Part shown: piece by piece, positions 18,251 to 28,646 of the stretch
How the letters are laid out: each line of letters starts with the position of its first letter
Numbering within the stretch: the stretch's first letter is position 1
Assembly (NCBI RefSeq): GCF_039545455.1
Contig: NZ_CP154467.1
Location: 1,916,501-1,980,500 of the forward strand
DNA: 64,000 nucleotides
Direction: 5' to 3'
DNA from: Brucella sp. BE17
GTDB taxonomy: Bacteria; Pseudomonadota; Alphaproteobacteria; Rhizobiales; Rhizobiaceae
The notes under the pieces: model-generated
The model's input: only the letters and a program-made list of their open reading frames with translations
Databases searched by the model: none
What the model was told of the DNA's origin: nothing
Translations under genes and position numbers: made by a program

Positions 18251-19514
18251 ACGTATTCATCGAATCAAAGAATTCGGCATTGCCCTTGGTCTGCTTGAGC
18301 TTGTCGATCAGGAACTCGATCGCATCGGTCGTTCCCATCGGCGCCAGAATGCGGCGCAAAACGAAAATCTTCTGCAGATCGGCGCGCGGCACCAGCAGGT
18401 CTTCCTTACGCGTACCGGATTTGAGAATATCCATCGCCGGGAAGATACGCTTGTCAGCAACCTTGCGGTCAAGAACGATTTCCGAATTGCCGGTGCCCTT
18501 GAATTCTTCGAAGATCACTTCGTCCATGCGCGAGCCGGTATCGATGAGCGCCGTTGCAATGATGGTGAGCGAACCACCTTCTTCGATGTTACGGGCAGCA
18601 CCAAAGAAACGTTTTGGACGCTGAAGCGCATTGGCATCAACACCGCCGGTCAGAACCTTGCCGGAAGACGGCACAACCGTGTTGTAGGCGCGCCCAAGGC
18701 GGGTGATGGAATCAAGCAGGATCACTACGTCTCGGCCATGTTCGACCAGACGCTTGGCCTTTTCGATGACCATTTCCGCCACCTGAACGTGACGTGACGC
18801 CGGTTCGTCAAAGGTTGAGGAAACGACTTCGCCCTTCACCGAGCGCTGCATATCGGTCACTTCTTCCGGACGTTCGTCGATCAGAAGAACGATCAGATAG
18901 CATTCAGGATGATTGGCGGTGATGGAATGGGCGATATTTTGCAGCAGAACCGTCTTACCAGTACGCGGCGGCGCGACGATCAGACCGCGTTGGCCTTTGC
19001 CAAGAGGTGCTACCAGATCAATGACGCGCGAGGACAGATCCTTGGACGTTGGAACTTCCAGTTCCATCTTGAAGCGCTCATTGGGATAAAGCGGCGTCAG
19101 ATTGTCAAAATGCACCTTGTGACGGATTTTTTCCGGGTCTTCAAAATTGATTGTGTTGACCTTGAGAAGTGCGAAATAGCGTTCGCCTTCCTTAGGCCCA
19201 CGGATAGGACCTTCGACCGTATCGCCGGTTTTCAACGAAAAGCGACGAAGCTGGGAAGGCGAAATATAAATATCGTCCGGTCCTGGCAGATAATTGGCGT
19301 CGGCTGAACGCAGAAAGCCAAATCCGTCCTGCAGCACTTCAACAACGCCCTCGCCGATAATTTCGACGTCCTGAGCGGCGAGGCTCTTGAGGATCGCGAA
19401 CATCAGTTCCTGCTTGCGCATGGCGCTGGCGTTTTCAACCTCAAGCGTTTCGGCAAAGGCCAGAAGCTCGACCGGTGTTTTGTTTTTAAGTTCTTGTAGT
19501 TTCATTTCCTGCAT
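18249..19514 (-). CDS. rho: Transcription termination factor Rho
   Basis: 421 residues from ATG 19514 (ATG 19505 is possible). The N-terminal RNA-binding domain carries an acidic Glu-Gly-Val-Val-Glu-Val segment, and the ATPase has Walker A APPRTGKT and the Q-loop Gly-Lys-Gly-Gln. Rho is the hexameric RNA helicase that ends untranslated transcription. A 232-bp leader separates its start from hemJ's end; rho leaders are commonly used for autoregulation, but I saw no specific element. Its frame extends to 19628 without support. Confidence 0.97.
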   Translation of the reverse strand: MQEMKLQELKNKTPVELLAFAETLEVENASAMRKQELMFAILKSLAAQDVEIIGEGVVEVLQDGFGFLRSADANYLPGPDDIYISPSQLRRFSLKTGDTVEGPIRGPKEGERYFALLKVNTINFEDPEKIRHKVHFDNLTPLYPNERFKMELEVPTSKDLSSRVIDLVAPLGKGQRGLIVAPPRTGKTVLLQNIAHSITANHPECYLIVLLIDERPEEVTDMQRSVKGEVVSSTFDEPASRHVQVAEMVIEKAKRLVEHGRDVVILLDSITRLGRAYNTVVPSSGKVLTGGVDANALQRPKRFFGAARNIEEGGSLTIIATALIDTGSRMDEVIFEEFKGTGNSEIVLDRKVADKRIFPAMDILKSGTRKEDLLVPRADLQKIFVLRRILAPMGTTDAIEFLIDKLKQTKGNAEFFDSMNT

Positions 19515-19689
19515 GGATGAGGAACTCTTTTGAAATATAAGGAGAAAATGCAGTGAGTTCGGAAAGTTGGTCAGCGGCGTTGCGTGACCGGCATCGAAGG
19601 CTGCTATTATGGTGGGAAGTGTGCTCATTCATACCGGTTAACAGCAGCATGAGCAAGTCCCACTTAAGGATGATTAAAATTTTATTCAA

Positions 19690-19730
19690 TAGGAAAAAGG
19701 ACGAAGCCCGGAAATTTGCCGGGCTTCTTT
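19690..19730 (-). terminator. Rho-independent terminator of the hemE-hemJ operon
   Basis: On the minus strand a perfect 9-bp stem (19703-19711 with 19719-19727) is followed within four bases by a T5 run; it lies just past the stop of hemJ. Confidence 0.85.
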
Positions 19731-19746
19731 GAAAAATTACCGTAAA

Positions 19747-20283
19747 TCAGAAAGGCTTCACGATCACCAGAATGACGATGAGGATCATCAGCACGGTTGG
19801 GATTTCATTGACGATTCGCCAATGTTTCGCAGATTTCGTATTCTGGTCCTCAGCAAAAAGGCGCGTCGCTTTGGAAAGATAGCCGTGAAGGCCGGACATC
19901 AGCACGACAAGCAGCAACTTGCCATGCAGCCATCCACCCTTGAAGCCAAAAATTTCCCAAGCCATCCACAGCCCTGCAATCCAACTTACCGCCATGGCGG
20001 GATTGATGATGAAGCGCAGCAATCGCTTTTCCATGACCTTGAAGGTTTCGGATGCTTCCGAGCCGGACTTTGTCGCGACATGATAGACAAACAGACGCGG
20101 CAGATAGAGCATACCTGCCATCCAGGCGATGATCGCTATCACATGGATCGCCTTGACCCAGAGATAGGCATCGGACGGATTCACGTGAAACAATGCCCAA
20201 ACTCCCACGACAACGATAGCAAGCGAAACGATGGTACGCATCAGAACGACTGAGCCACGATTTTCACGTTTGACGTTTGTCAT
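19747..20283 (-). CDS. hemJ: Protoporphyrinogen IX oxidase HemJ
   Basis: 178 residues, an integral membrane protein with about four to five hydrophobic segments. A His in the segment Lys-Ala-Ile-His-Val-Ile and a second conserved Met/His region match UPF0093/HemJ. It oxidises protoporphyrinogen IX in haem synthesis. Its ATGA overlaps the stop of hemE, so the two are co-translated, and both serve haem synthesis. A parS-like 14/16 site overlaps codons Phe-His-Val-Asn. Confidence 0.93.
   Translation of the reverse strand: MTNVKRENRGSVVLMRTIVSLAIVVVGVWALFHVNPSDAYLWVKAIHVIAIIAWMAGMLYLPRLFVYHVATKSGSEASETFKVMEKRLLRFIINPAMAVSWIAGLWMAWEIFGFKGGWLHGKLLLVVLMSGLHGYLSKATRLFAEDQNTKSAKHWRIVNEIPTVLMILIVILVIVKPF
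20177..20192. promoter_or_regulatory. Degenerate parS site (14/16, inside hemJ)
   Basis: The right half TCACGTGAAACA is perfect; the left half has mismatches at palindrome positions 1 and 3. It lies 7.7 kb from the nearer perfect site group and only 1.2 kb from oriC. Confidence 0.5.
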
Positions 20284-21305
20284 GCTGCTGCTCCCCGCAC
20301 GCGATCAATCATGCGCTGGACATTTTCGACTGGTGCTTGTGGCGTAATACCGTGACCCAGATTGAAGACCAGCGGTCCCTGCCCCAGATTTTCAAGAATT
20401 GCATCCACCCCCTCATCCAGCGCGCCGCCACCCGCAACAAGTCGGAGGGGATCGAGATTGCCTTGTATGGCGCCTTTTTTTTGCAGGTCTTGTGCAAAAC
20501 TCCACGGAACCGACCAGTCTAGCCCCAGTGCATTAACGCCGGTTTTTTCGCGATAACCAGCATAAAGCATGCCGGCACCCTTTGGAAAACCGATGATACG
20601 GGCGTCAGAATAAACTGCCCTTACCTTCTCAACGATACGTGCCACCGGGCGCACACAGAAACGCTCAAAACAATCTTCATCCAGAACGCCGGACCAGGAA
20701 TCGAAAATCTGCAAGGCATCTGCCCCGGCATGAAGCTGTTCGATAAGGTATTCGGCAGACACATCAGCCAGATCATTCAGCAGCTTCTCAAAAGCTTCCG
20801 GGTGACGATAGGCAAAAAGACGGCTGGGCGCTTGATCGGGAGTGCCGTGACCGGCGATCATATAGGTCGCAACCGTCCACGGCGCGCCACAGAAGCCCAA
20901 CAGCGTTGTTTCCGCAGGCAACTGTGCCCGCAACAACCGAACCGTCTCATAGACCGGCTCCAGCCGTTTGGCGACGCCTTCGGTTTCAAGCCAGAATATT
21001 TCATCGGCATCCATCGGAGTCATCAAAGGCCCTTTGCCTTCTTCAAAGCGAAGATCACGCCCAAGCGCGTGCGGGACAACCAGAATATCGGAAAACAAAA
21101 TGGCTGCATCAAAGCCATAACGACGAATTGGTTGAAGCGTCACTTCGACTGCCAGATCGGGCGAATAACACAGATCGAGGAAGCTTCCGGCTTTTTTTCG
21201 TGTTTCTCGATACTCGGGCAGATAGCGCCCAGCCTGACGCATCATCCAGATTGGAGGTGGAAAGACCGTTTCGCCATCGATAACTTTCAGGACCTTACGT
21301 TTCAT
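20280..21305 (-). CDS. hemE: Uroporphyrinogen decarboxylase
   Basis: 341 residues from ATG 21305 (a GTG at 21320 adds five residues). The [11 protein letters not shown] signature near the N-terminus and PWTVATYMI identify HemE, which converts uroporphyrinogen III to coproporphyrinogen III. It forms an operon with hemJ. Its upstream side is the candidate oriC, the same location known for the Caulobacter origin next to hemE. Confidence 0.97.
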   Translation of the reverse strand: MKRKVLKVIDGETVFPPPIWMMRQAGRYLPEYRETRKKAGSFLDLCYSPDLAVEVTLQPIRRYGFDAAILFSDILVVPHALGRDLRFEEGKGPLMTPMDADEIFWLETEGVAKRLEPVYETVRLLRAQLPAETTLLGFCGAPWTVATYMIAGHGTPDQAPSRLFAYRHPEAFEKLLNDLADVSAEYLIEQLHAGADALQIFDSWSGVLDEDCFERFCVRPVARIVEKVRAVYSDARIIGFPKGAGMLYAGYREKTGVNALGLDWSVPWSFAQDLQKKGAIQGNLDPLRLVAGGGALDEGVDAILENLGQGPLVFNLGHGITPQAPVENVQRMIDRVRGAAA

Positions 21306-21761
21306 GTCTTCGTATTCCACCTGTTAGGTTGTTTATGCGGATATGCGTGGAAAGTTATCCAGTGCTGTTTCCATATAAAAAGGGAAGATTCTGGAATCTT
21401 TTGATTCTTAGAGTCTGTTGGTATCGGGGATTAGCATTTGTTCGAGATTTTTCCCCGCTTTAACTCTGCCACAATCATCCTGTGCGATTATCCACCGCTA
21501 GTCTGATCGAAAACGGTGAAAACTCAATTCCCTCTTTTAAGATAAAGGGTTACTTATTGACGCAGTTTATGTGCCATTGTGGAAAAGCTGGGAATTAATA
21601 CAAAGCTTATCCAAATTGTGAGTCTTGTCCACAGATGTGGGGGGATAATCGGCACATGTTCGCTGCCTGTGGATGACTTGCCAAGTTTTGCCCAGCCTGC
21701 CATGGCTTGTTTCAAGTGCAGTGCTTTTACGCACAGACATCAACAGGAGGGGAAGAAAACT
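21306..21761. other. Probable chromosomal replication origin (oriC) with six DnaA-box matches
   Basis: Gene-free stretch between hemE (leftward) and ppsR (rightward). Matches to the DnaA box TTATCCACA or its complement are at 21355-21363 (7/9), 21488-21496 (8/9), 21578-21586 (8/9), 21607-21615 (8/9), 21625-21633 (8/9) and 21668-21676 (8/9). The last four fall within 100 bp. An AT-rich stretch lies at 21370-21410. Gene direction switches here: leftward before it, mostly rightward after. In Caulobacter and relatives the origin lies beside hemE. Confidence 0.85.
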
Positions 21762-22607
21762 GTGACCAGACCGCTTTCCTACTTTCATCTTCATCTGATT
21801 TCTGATGCGACCGGAGAGACTCTGCTCGCTGCGGGGCGGGCGGCAGCCGCTCAATATGCCAATGCACGCGCTATTGAACACATCTATCCGCTGATCCGTA
21901 CCGAAAAACAGTTGCGTAAGGTTCTGCAAGATATCGATGCTGAACCGGGGATTGTGCTTTACACCATCGTTGATCAGAAGCTTGCGGTGATTGTTGATGA
22001 AGCTTGCGCGGAACTGGGCGTACCGAGCGTCTCGGTGCTGGAGCCGGTGCTCAATATATTTCAATCTTATCTCGGAGCGCCGGCGCATCGACGCGCCAGC
22101 GCGCAGCATGTCCTTAATGCCGATTATTTTCGCCGCATCGACGCCCTCAACTTCACCATGGAGCATGATGACGGCCAATTGCCGCTCGATATCGAAGAGG
22201 CGGATGTTATTCTCGTTGGTATTTCGCGAACCTCGAAGACGCCGACCAGCATTTATCTCGCCAATCGCGGTGTGAAAGCCGCCAATGTGCCGATTGTGCC
22301 GGGCATTCCTCTATCGGACGTGCTTTTTACCGCGCAGCGTCCGCTGATTGTTGGTTTGGTCGCTACAGCCGAGCGTATTTCACAGATCAGGCAGAATCGC
22401 CCGCTTGGCAATGTTCCATCACTCGATACGGGATTATATACGGATCGCGCTACAATTTCAGAGGAATTGACCTATGCGCGCAATATATGCAGCCGTCACG
22501 GTTGGCCGGTGATCGATGTCACGCGCCGCTCCATCGAGGAAACAGCGGCGGCGATTCTGGCTCTGTTGCGAAGCGGATCTCGAACGGACAAGAAAGAAGG
22601 ATATTGA
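21762..22607 (+). CDS. ppsR: Pyruvate,phosphate dikinase / PEP synthetase regulatory protein (DUF299)
   Basis: 281 residues starting at GTG 21762, with AGGAGGGG eleven bases upstream. A frame to 21579 would run through DnaA boxes and is rejected. The P-loop [11 protein letters not shown] is the ADP/Pi-binding site of bifunctional kinase/pyrophosphorylases of DUF299. Such enzymes switch PPDK (or PEP synthetase) off and on by Thr phosphorylation. It starts a run of closely spaced genes: ppsR, maf, aroE, coaE and dnaQ. Confidence 0.92.
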   Translation: MTRPLSYFHLHLISDATGETLLAAGRAAAAQYANARAIEHIYPLIRTEKQLRKVLQDIDAEPGIVLYTIVDQKLAVIVDEACAELGVPSVSVLEPVLNIFQSYLGAPAHRRASAQHVLNADYFRRIDALNFTMEHDDGQLPLDIEEADVILVGISRTSKTPTSIYLANRGVKAANVPIVPGIPLSDVLFTAQRPLIVGLVATAERISQIRQNRPLGNVPSLDTGLYTDRATISEELTYARNICSRHGWPVIDVTRRSIEETAAAILALLRSGSRTDKKEGY

Positions 22608-22609
22608 TC

Positions 22610-23209
22610 ATGACGGAAAAGCTTGTTCTGGCTTCCAAAAGTCCCTTCCGTTCCGCCTTGTTGAAAAATGCGGGCATGAAGTTTTCCACCGCAAGCGCGG
22701 ATATTGACGAGCGCGCCGTTGAAGCGCCGCTTTATGAAACGGGTGCCACACCGCAAGATGTGGCGCAGGTGTTGGCGGAAGCCAAGGCGCTTGATGTCAG
22801 TGAGAAAAATCCGGATGCCGTGATTATCGGCTGCGACCAGACATTGTCGCTCGGTGATGAAATTTTTCACAAGCCGGCCGATATGGAAGCAGCCGGTCGG
22901 CAATTGCTGCAATTTTCCGGTCGTACGCATGCGCTCAACAGCGGTGTTGTGCTGGTGAGAAACGGCGAAACCCTGTGGCGGCATGTTTCGGTCGCGCATA
23001 TGACCATGCGTGCGCTCGATCCGGCTTTCATTGGCCGCTATCTGGGTCAGGTTGGTGAGGCTGCCCTTTCAAGCGTCGGCGCTTACCAGATCGAAGGACC
23101 GGGAATCCAGCTTTTCGAGAAGATCGAAGGCGATTATTTCACCATTGTAGGTCTGCCGTTGCTACCGTTGCTGGCCAAACTGCGTAAGGAAAAACTGATC
23201 GATGGTTGA
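22610..23209 (+). CDS. maf: Maf-like nucleoside triphosphate pyrophosphatase
   Basis: 199 residues, [10 protein letters not shown] at the N-terminus and the conserved Cys-Asp-Gln and Gly-Ala-Tyr-Gln segments of Maf proteins. These hydrolyse noncanonical or 7-methyl nucleotides to the monophosphate and PPi. ATG 22610 is preceded by AAGAAAGAAGG and lies two bases past the ppsR stop. It overlaps aroE by 8 bp. Confidence 0.93.
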   Translation: MTEKLVLASKSPFRSALLKNAGMKFSTASADIDERAVEAPLYETGATPQDVAQVLAEAKALDVSEKNPDAVIIGCDQTLSLGDEIFHKPADMEAAGRQLLQFSGRTHALNSGVVLVRNGETLWRHVSVAHMTMRALDPAFIGRYLGQVGEAALSSVGAYQIEGPGIQLFEKIEGDYFTIVGLPLLPLLAKLRKEKLIDG

Positions 23210-24065
23210 AATGACGACAGCACACAAAGCCTTTGTGACCGGCTTCCCGATCAAGCATTCACGCTCGCCGTTGATCCATCGCTTCTGGCTGAAGCAATTG
23301 GGGATTGAAGGCAGTTATGACGCCATCGAAATTGCGCCGCAAGATTTTTCCGCCTTTGTGCTTTCACTTGGGCAACAGGGATTTGCCGGGGGCAATGTCA
23401 CCATACCACATAAGGAAGCAGCTTTTAGTGCTGCCGAAAAGCTCGATGACGCGGCAAAAGCCATTGGTGCGGTCAATACGCTGTGGTTTGAAAATAACAC
23501 ATTATGGGGCGGCAATACGGATGCCTATGGCTTTGCCTCCAACCTCGACGCCGGTGCACCGAGTTGGGATAATGCGGATACGGCGCTGGTTCTGGGCGCG
23601 GGCGGTGCAAGTCGCGCTATCGTCCATGCGCTTATCACACGCGGGTTTTCGCGCATTACCGTTGTCAATCGCACGCTAAGCCGTGCCGAGGAATTATCTG
23701 CGCATTTTGGCACTGCCGTTTCGGCCAGTGGCTGGGATGAGGCTGAAGCCCATGTGGCAGAGGCGGATCTCATCGTCAACACCACATCGCTTGGCATGAG
23801 CGGTCACGGCGATGAGGAGGCTTTTCCGCTCGATCTTGCTTACGCGCCCAAACATGCGGTCGCCACCGACATTGTCTATGTACCGCTCAAAACGCCGTTT
23901 CTCAAACAGGCAGAACAAGCGGGGCTTAAAACAGTGGACGGTCTTGGCATGTTGCTGCATCAGGCGGTGCCGGGCTTTGAACGCTGGTTTGGTGTGCGGC
24001 CTGAGGTCAGCGAAGCGCTTCGCGACCATATTCTTGACGATATTAAAAAGGCCGGGTCCCTATGA
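23202..24065 (+). CDS. aroE: Shikimate dehydrogenase
   Basis: 287 residues with NVTIPHKE (substrate side), GAGGASRAI (NADPH-binding loop) and NTTSLGM. It reduces 3-dehydroshikimate to shikimate in aromatic amino acid synthesis. The gene overlaps maf upstream and coaE downstream (4 bp), a tight operon. Confidence 0.96.
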   Translation: MVEMTTAHKAFVTGFPIKHSRSPLIHRFWLKQLGIEGSYDAIEIAPQDFSAFVLSLGQQGFAGGNVTIPHKEAAFSAAEKLDDAAKAIGAVNTLWFENNTLWGGNTDAYGFASNLDAGAPSWDNADTALVLGAGGASRAIVHALITRGFSRITVVNRTLSRAEELSAHFGTAVSASGWDEAEAHVAEADLIVNTTSLGMSGHGDEEAFPLDLAYAPKHAVATDIVYVPLKTPFLKQAEQAGLKTVDGLGMLLHQAVPGFERWFGVRPEVSEALRDHILDDIKKAGSL

Positions 24066-24664
24066 TTGTGATCGGGCTCACCGGCTCAATCGGTATGGGG
24101 AAAACTACTGCAGCCGCCATGTTTGCGGCAGTGGGTGTGCCGGTTCATAGTGCTGATGAAGCTGTGCACCGGCTTTATAAAGGCCGTGCTGCACCGCTCA
24201 TTGAAGCGGCTTTTCCCGGTACGGTGGATGAAACTGTCGTGGACAGGGAAAAACTGTCTGCGGCTGTTTTGGGCGATCAGCAAGCTTTGAAAAAGCTGGA
24301 GGCTATCGTCCATCCGCTGGTGCGCGAAGAGGAGCAGGCTTTTTTACGTGAGGCTGAAACAAGCGGCGCGGATATGGCGCTGATTGATATTCCACTGCTT
24401 TTTGAAACCGGCGGTGAAGCACGTGTCGATAAAATTGTGGTGGTTTCAGCACCGGCAGCGGTACAGCGTCAGCGTGTGCTGGCGCGGCCCGGCATGAGCG
24501 AGCAAAAGTTAGACGCCATTCTTGCGCGTCAGATGCCGGATGCTGAAAAGCGGACGCGGGCGGATTTTGTGCTCGATTCGAGCACAGGTCTTGATGATAT
24601 GCGTCGACAGATTACCGATTTGATCGAGAAATTACGTGGAAAGCCGCAGGAACACGCCGAATAA
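24062..24664 (+). CDS. coaE: Dephospho-CoA kinase
   Basis: 200 residues. P-loop [12 protein letters not shown] and the Asp-Ile-Pro-Leu-Leu-Phe-Glu segment identify CoaE, which phosphorylates dephospho-CoA in the last step of CoA synthesis. Start ATG overlaps aroE's stop. CoaA, the first enzyme of the same pathway, is encoded at 37.5 kb in this window. Confidence 0.96.
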   Translation: MIVIGLTGSIGMGKTTAAAMFAAVGVPVHSADEAVHRLYKGRAAPLIEAAFPGTVDETVVDREKLSAAVLGDQQALKKLEAIVHPLVREEEQAFLREAETSGADMALIDIPLLFETGGEARVDKIVVVSAPAAVQRQRVLARPGMSEQKLDAILARQMPDAEKRTRADFVLDSSTGLDDMRRQITDLIEKLRGKPQEHAE

Positions 24665-24711
24665 GACAATCGGGCGTGTTATGAATACCGAAATGATGAT
24701 GAGGTTCGTCC

Positions 24712-25413
24712 ATGCGTGAGATCGTTTTCGATACGGAAACCACCGGTCTGGAAAGACTGGAGGATCGGGTGATTGAAATCGGTGGCGTAGAACTGATCAA
24801 TAAATTCCCGACCGGTAATACCTTCCATAAATTCATTAATCCGCAGGGTCGCCAGGTGCATCCCGATGCACTGGCCATCCACGGCATCAGCAATGAGCAA
24901 TTGCTGGATAAACCGACATTTGCGGAAATTGTTGATGAGTTCAGCGAATTTTTCGATGGTGCGATACTGGTCGCGCATAACGCTATGTTTGATCTTGGTT
25001 TTATCAATGCGGAACTGGCGCGCATTGGCAGGCCGGAAATTGCCGTCGACCGTATTTTGGATACGCTGGCGCTTGCCCGACGTAAGCATCCGATGGGGCC
25101 GAATTCGCTTGATGCGCTGTGCAAGCGCTATGGCATCGATAATACGCACCGCAAATTGCACGGGGCCCTGCTCGATTCCGAAATTCTGGCCGATGTCTAT
25201 ATCGAGCTGATGGGTGGCAAGCAGACCGCTCTTGGTCTGAGTGTGGAAAATACTTCACGTAATCAGCAAACAAACGATCGCGATACGGCAATCGAGATCA
25301 TTGCCCGTCCCCAACCTTTGCCGTCCCGCCTCTCCGAGGCCGAGCGCGCCGCTCATCATGCATTGGTGGACAAGATGGGCGATAAGGCAATCTGGAAAAA
25401 ATATCTTTCATGA
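24712..25413 (+). CDS. dnaQ: DNA polymerase III subunit epsilon
   Basis: 233 residues. Exonuclease motifs VFDTETTGLE (ExoI), HNAMFDLGFIN (ExoII) and HGALLDSEILADVY (ExoIII with the catalytic His) are all present. It is the proofreading subunit of the replicative polymerase, encoded a few kb from oriC. A strong bidirectional terminator follows. Confidence 0.96.
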   Translation: MREIVFDTETTGLERLEDRVIEIGGVELINKFPTGNTFHKFINPQGRQVHPDALAIHGISNEQLLDKPTFAEIVDEFSEFFDGAILVAHNAMFDLGFINAELARIGRPEIAVDRILDTLALARRKHPMGPNSLDALCKRYGIDNTHRKLHGALLDSEILADVYIELMGGKQTALGLSVENTSRNQQTNDRDTAIEIIARPQPLPSRLSEAERAAHHALVDKMGDKAIWKKYLS

Positions 25414-25443
25414 AAAAAGCCCGGTCGATGCCGGGCTTTTTTT
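25413..25443. terminator. Bidirectional Rho-independent terminator between dnaQ and secB
   Basis: A stem of six G/C pairs plus A/T pairs (25413-25424 with 25431-25443) has As on the left and Ts on the right. It serves the converging dnaQ and secB genes. Confidence 0.9.
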
Positions 25444-25465
25444 AATAATTCCAGATAATCAGCTA

Positions 25466-25960
25466 TCAGCTCTTTACAGCATTCTTGGCCTGTTCTTCAG
25501 CCATGCGTTGCTGGAACATCTGTGCGAAATCAATCGGATCGATCATCAGTGGCGGGAAACCGCCATTGCGCGTGGCGTCAGCAATGATCTGGCGTGCGAA
25601 TGGGAACAGCAGACGCGGGCATTCGATGAACAGCAGGGGCAGCATATGTTCCTGCGCAATACCTTGAATACGGAAAATACCGCCATAGACGAGTTCCGTG
25701 TTGAACAGCACATCCTTGCCGTCGACAGCTTTAGCTTCCAGCGTCAGAACGACGTCGAAATCCGTTTCGGACAGCGGATTGGCGTTGACGTTGACATTGA
25801 TATTGATCGACGGAGCCTTTTCACGCGGGCGCAGCGACAAAGGCGCGCCTGGGCTTTCAAAGGACAAATCTTTTACATATTGCGCCAGAATGTTGAGAGC
25901 CGGTTCGGCACTTGCGCCGTTGCCATTCTTGATTTCGCCCGCAGCGGCTTTATCGCTCAT
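25466..25960 (-). CDS. secB: Protein-export chaperone SecB
   Basis: 164 residues from ATG 25960. Central segments [15 protein letters not shown] and the Pro-Leu-Leu-Phe-Ile-Glu-Cys-Pro-Arg region match SecB. It keeps preproteins unfolded for SecA in the cytoplasm. An Ala/Gly/Asn-rich N-terminal extension is common in alphaproteobacteria. The frame extends to 26044 without a supported start. Confidence 0.94.
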   Translation of the reverse strand: MSDKAAAGEIKNGNGASAEPALNILAQYVKDLSFESPGAPLSLRPREKAPSININVNVNANPLSETDFDVVLTLEAKAVDGKDVLFNTELVYGGIFRIQGIAQEHMLPLLFIECPRLLFPFARQIIADATRNGGFPPLMIDPIDFAQMFQQRMAEEQAKNAVKS

Positions 25961-26074
25961 TATCGGTATGCCTTCTTCTCGATGTTTGATACGGGAGCCC
26001 TGAGGCCGGAATGCTTGGCTAGCATGTGAGCGAAGATGAGGCAAGAAAGGCTTTCAAGCCGGAAACGCGCAAAG

Positions 26075-26584
26075 TCAGTTCTCCTTGCGATCTCTTTTCC
26101 ACGGCGAATTCTCATTGGGTTTGGCGGTATAATCTTCCGGATCGAGATCAATCACGTGATCCTGAACCGGGGGCTGATGCGTTCCATAGCCGCGCGAATA
26201 GGTGGTGGACGTGGCAACGACCATGCGCCCGCGTAAAAAACGGTCCCATACGATATCGCGTATGAAGGGCATGAAAAGCAGGACGCCGAAAAGACTGGTT
26301 ACGAAACCCGGAACGATCAGCAGAAACGCCGCCATGACCAGCATGGCACCGTGGACCATTTCACGGTTCGGAACCCGGCCTGCCGCGCTTTCCTCGCGGA
26401 TTCGTTTCAGAAGTCCTATGCCCTGCACACGCAGTAGGAAAAAACCGAGCATGGCGCTTAAAATCACCAATCCCAGGGTCGCCAGCACGCCAATATGACT
26501 GCCGACGATCACAAAACCGGCGATCTCGACAAAGGGCATAGCCAGAAGGGCGAGTGGAGCGAGAGAAGGGGACACGTCAATCAA
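26075..26584 (-). CDS. fxsA: FxsA family membrane protein
   Basis: About 169 residues with three to four hydrophobic segments and the Ala-Gly-Arg-Val-Pro-Asn-Arg-Glu motif characteristic of FxsA. In E. coli overproduced FxsA relieves exclusion of phage T7 by F plasmid; its normal role is unknown. The start may be TTG 26584 or GTG 26575. It lies upstream of secB on the same strand. Confidence 0.85.
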   Translation of the reverse strand: MIDVSPSLAPLALLAMPFVEIAGFVIVGSHIGVLATLGLVILSAMLGFFLLRVQGIGLLKRIREESAAGRVPNREMVHGAMLVMAAFLLIVPGFVTSLFGVLLFMPFIRDIVWDRFLRGRMVVATSTTYSRGYGTHQPPVQDHVIDLDPEDYTAKPNENSPWKRDRKEN

Positions 26585-26795
26585 GGCCTTTCAAGGTTTC
26601 GTAAAGGCTCCGAATATAGCTTTAAATGTAGCTTTTTATGGATCGGAACGAATTTGGACATTATATCACGTCAATTAAGATAGGTATGCGCGATCTGGAT
26701 TTGAATGATGGGGCAAGCCGATCTATATGTATGGAACAATTATTCACGACTGGATCGGGCTTTTTTGCCTTCTCCGTCAATAAATGGCAGGCGGT

Positions 26796-27491
26796 ATGGA
26801 ATTTTTCGACATTGGCACGATTTTCTTTTTCATTGTAGCGGTGATTATTTTTCTCCAGCTGAGAAATGTTCTTGGCCGCCGTACCGGAAATGAAAAGCCC
26901 CCTTTCGATCCCTATACGTCAGCGCGTAGTGCGGATTCGGGTGCCCCAGCAGGTGAAACGGATAATGTCGTCGCCCTGCCCCGGCGTTCCACCGAAAAAG
27001 ACTTTGCGGCTTTCGACAAAATTGCGCCCGTCGGCACGCCGGTCAATGACGGCCTTCGTGCCATCTATGCGGCAGACCAGACCTTTGATCCGGCGCGATT
27101 CGTCGAGGGTGTGAAGGTTGCCTATGAAATGATCGTGATGGCTTTTGCCAATGGCGATCGCACGAGTCTGAAAAACCTTCTTTCCAAGGAGGTTTACGAG
27201 GGGTTTGTTGCGGCTATAGACGAGCGTGAACAGCGTGGCGAAAGCGTCCGCTCTTCTTTCGTCGGCATTGAGAAGGCCGAGATTGCTTCTGCCGAAATGA
27301 AGGGCTCGGAAGCCCATGTGACGATCAACATCATCAGCCAGATGATTTCTTCCACACTCGATAAGGAAGACAAGCTGATCGACGGCGACCCGGAAAACGT
27401 GGTGGAGATCAAGGATCTTTGGACTTTCGCCCGTGATACAGGGTCGCGAGATCCCAACTGGAAGCTTGTCGCAACCGAAGCCGACGATTAA
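26796..27491 (+). CDS. Tim44-like domain protein
   Basis: 231 residues. An N-terminal membrane segment (about residues 5-24) is followed by an acidic linker and a Tim44 C-terminal-like (NTF2-fold) domain. Alphaproteobacterial Tim44-like proteins are membrane anchored, and related TimA proteins interact with membrane lipids and proteins. ATG 26796 has GGCAGGCGG upstream; ATG 26784 adds four residues. It diverges from fxsA. Confidence 0.85.
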   Translation: MEFFDIGTIFFFIVAVIIFLQLRNVLGRRTGNEKPPFDPYTSARSADSGAPAGETDNVVALPRRSTEKDFAAFDKIAPVGTPVNDGLRAIYAADQTFDPARFVEGVKVAYEMIVMAFANGDRTSLKNLLSKEVYEGFVAAIDEREQRGESVRSSFVGIEKAEIASAEMKGSEAHVTINIISQMISSTLDKEDKLIDGDPENVVEIKDLWTFARDTGSRDPNWKLVATEADD

Positions 27492-27498
27492 AATCGAC

Positions 27499-27531
27499 AG
27501 GCTGTCTCCTTATTATGAAGACAGCCTTTTA
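27499..27531 (+). terminator. Rho-independent terminator after the Tim44-like gene
   Basis: A 9-bp stem (27499-27507 with 27519-27527) with a T-rich tail lies 8 bp after the stop and 12 bp before the mltA start, so mltA needs its own or read-through transcription. Confidence 0.8.
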
Positions 27532-27542
27532 TTTGAACCGGG

Positions 27543-28646
27543 TTGGCGCGTGTGACAGGTTTGGACAAAATCTTCAATCCGGTAAGCTTTTCCGATTGTC
27601 CGGGATGGAACGGCGACGATCAGGCTGCCGCGTTTGCCGCGTTCCGCCGTTCCGCCGAATATGCAGCGCAGAATAGCTATAAAAGCGGTAGGCTCGGTAT
27701 TGCATTTGAGGCGCTTCAACCGGCATTCACCGCCGCTCGTTTGTTCAATAATCCCGATATTTTAAGCGCACGTGCTTTCTTTGAGCACTATTTCATTCCC
27801 TGCCGAATTGAGGCGCAAGGTTTTGTAACCGCCTTCTATGAGCCAGAAATTGAAGCTTCTCGTACTCCGGATGCTCAGTTCAACGTTCCGTTTCTCAAAA
27901 AGCCAGACGAGCTCGTCAAAATCACCGATGAAAACCGGCCGACTGGTTTTGATCCCTCTTTTGCCTTTGCCAAGGCGACAGCGGACGGCCTGGCTGAATT
28001 TGAGGACCGTGCGGCAATCGAACAGGGCGCTCTCGCAGGACGCGGGCTGGAAATAGCCTATGTCGCGGATCGGGTTGACGCTTTTTTCGCCCATGTGCAG
28101 GGTGCGGCGCGGTTGAAATTTGATGATGGCACGCTCACGCGCATCACTTACTCAGCTAAAACCGGCCATCCCTTTACCGGCATCGGGCGCATTCTGGTGG
28201 ATAAAGGCGAGATCGCAGCCGCTGAAATTTCAATGCAGAGTATCCGCGCCTGGCTGAATGAGCACCCGGAGCGGGCCGATGATCTCATCTGGCAGAACCG
28301 CTCCTATATCTTTTTTCGCGAAGCCCCGGTTGTAGATCCCGCACTCGGACAGATCGCTGCGGCCAAAGTGCCGCTCACGCCGGGGCGCTCGATGGCGGTT
28401 GATCGATTGCTTCATACATTTGGCACCCCAATCCATGTGCATGCGCCCGATGTGAAGGCCTTTGAGAATGCGGCCTTCTCGCGACTGATGATCGCGCAGG
28501 ATACGGGTACGGCGATTGTCGGGCCAGCGCGTGGCGATCTCTTTGCTGGATCGGGCAATGCGGCAGGAGAAATCGCCGGCGGCATCAAGGATCAAGTCGA
28601 ATTTTATGCACTGGTGCCGCGTGGGCTTTTGGGGGCGTGTGCATGA
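27543..28646 (+). CDS. mltA: Membrane-bound lytic transglycosylase A homologue (MltA) lacking a visible signal peptide
   Basis: 367 residues, family length. The MltA domain (PF03562) has Phe-Tyr-Glu-Pro in the N-terminal part, and the 3D domain ends with DTGTAIVGPARGDLFAGSG, whose Asp residues include the catalytic one. Such enzymes cleave glycan strands to 1,6-anhydro-muropeptides. Odd: no signal peptide or lipobox is visible, and an in-frame TGA at 27534-27536 leaves no room for one. Start is TTG 27543 or GTG 27552. The stop overlaps the smr gene by ATGA. Confidence 0.87.
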   Translation: MARVTGLDKIFNPVSFSDCPGWNGDDQAAAFAAFRRSAEYAAQNSYKSGRLGIAFEALQPAFTAARLFNNPDILSARAFFEHYFIPCRIEAQGFVTAFYEPEIEASRTPDAQFNVPFLKKPDELVKITDENRPTGFDPSFAFAKATADGLAEFEDRAAIEQGALAGRGLEIAYVADRVDAFFAHVQGAARLKFDDGTLTRITYSAKTGHPFTGIGRILVDKGEIAAAEISMQSIRAWLNEHPERADDLIWQNRSYIFFREAPVVDPALGQIAAAKVPLTPGRSMAVDRLLHTFGTPIHVHAPDVKAFENAAFSRLMIAQDTGTAIVGPARGDLFAGSGNAAGEIAGGIKDQVEFYALVPRGLLGACA

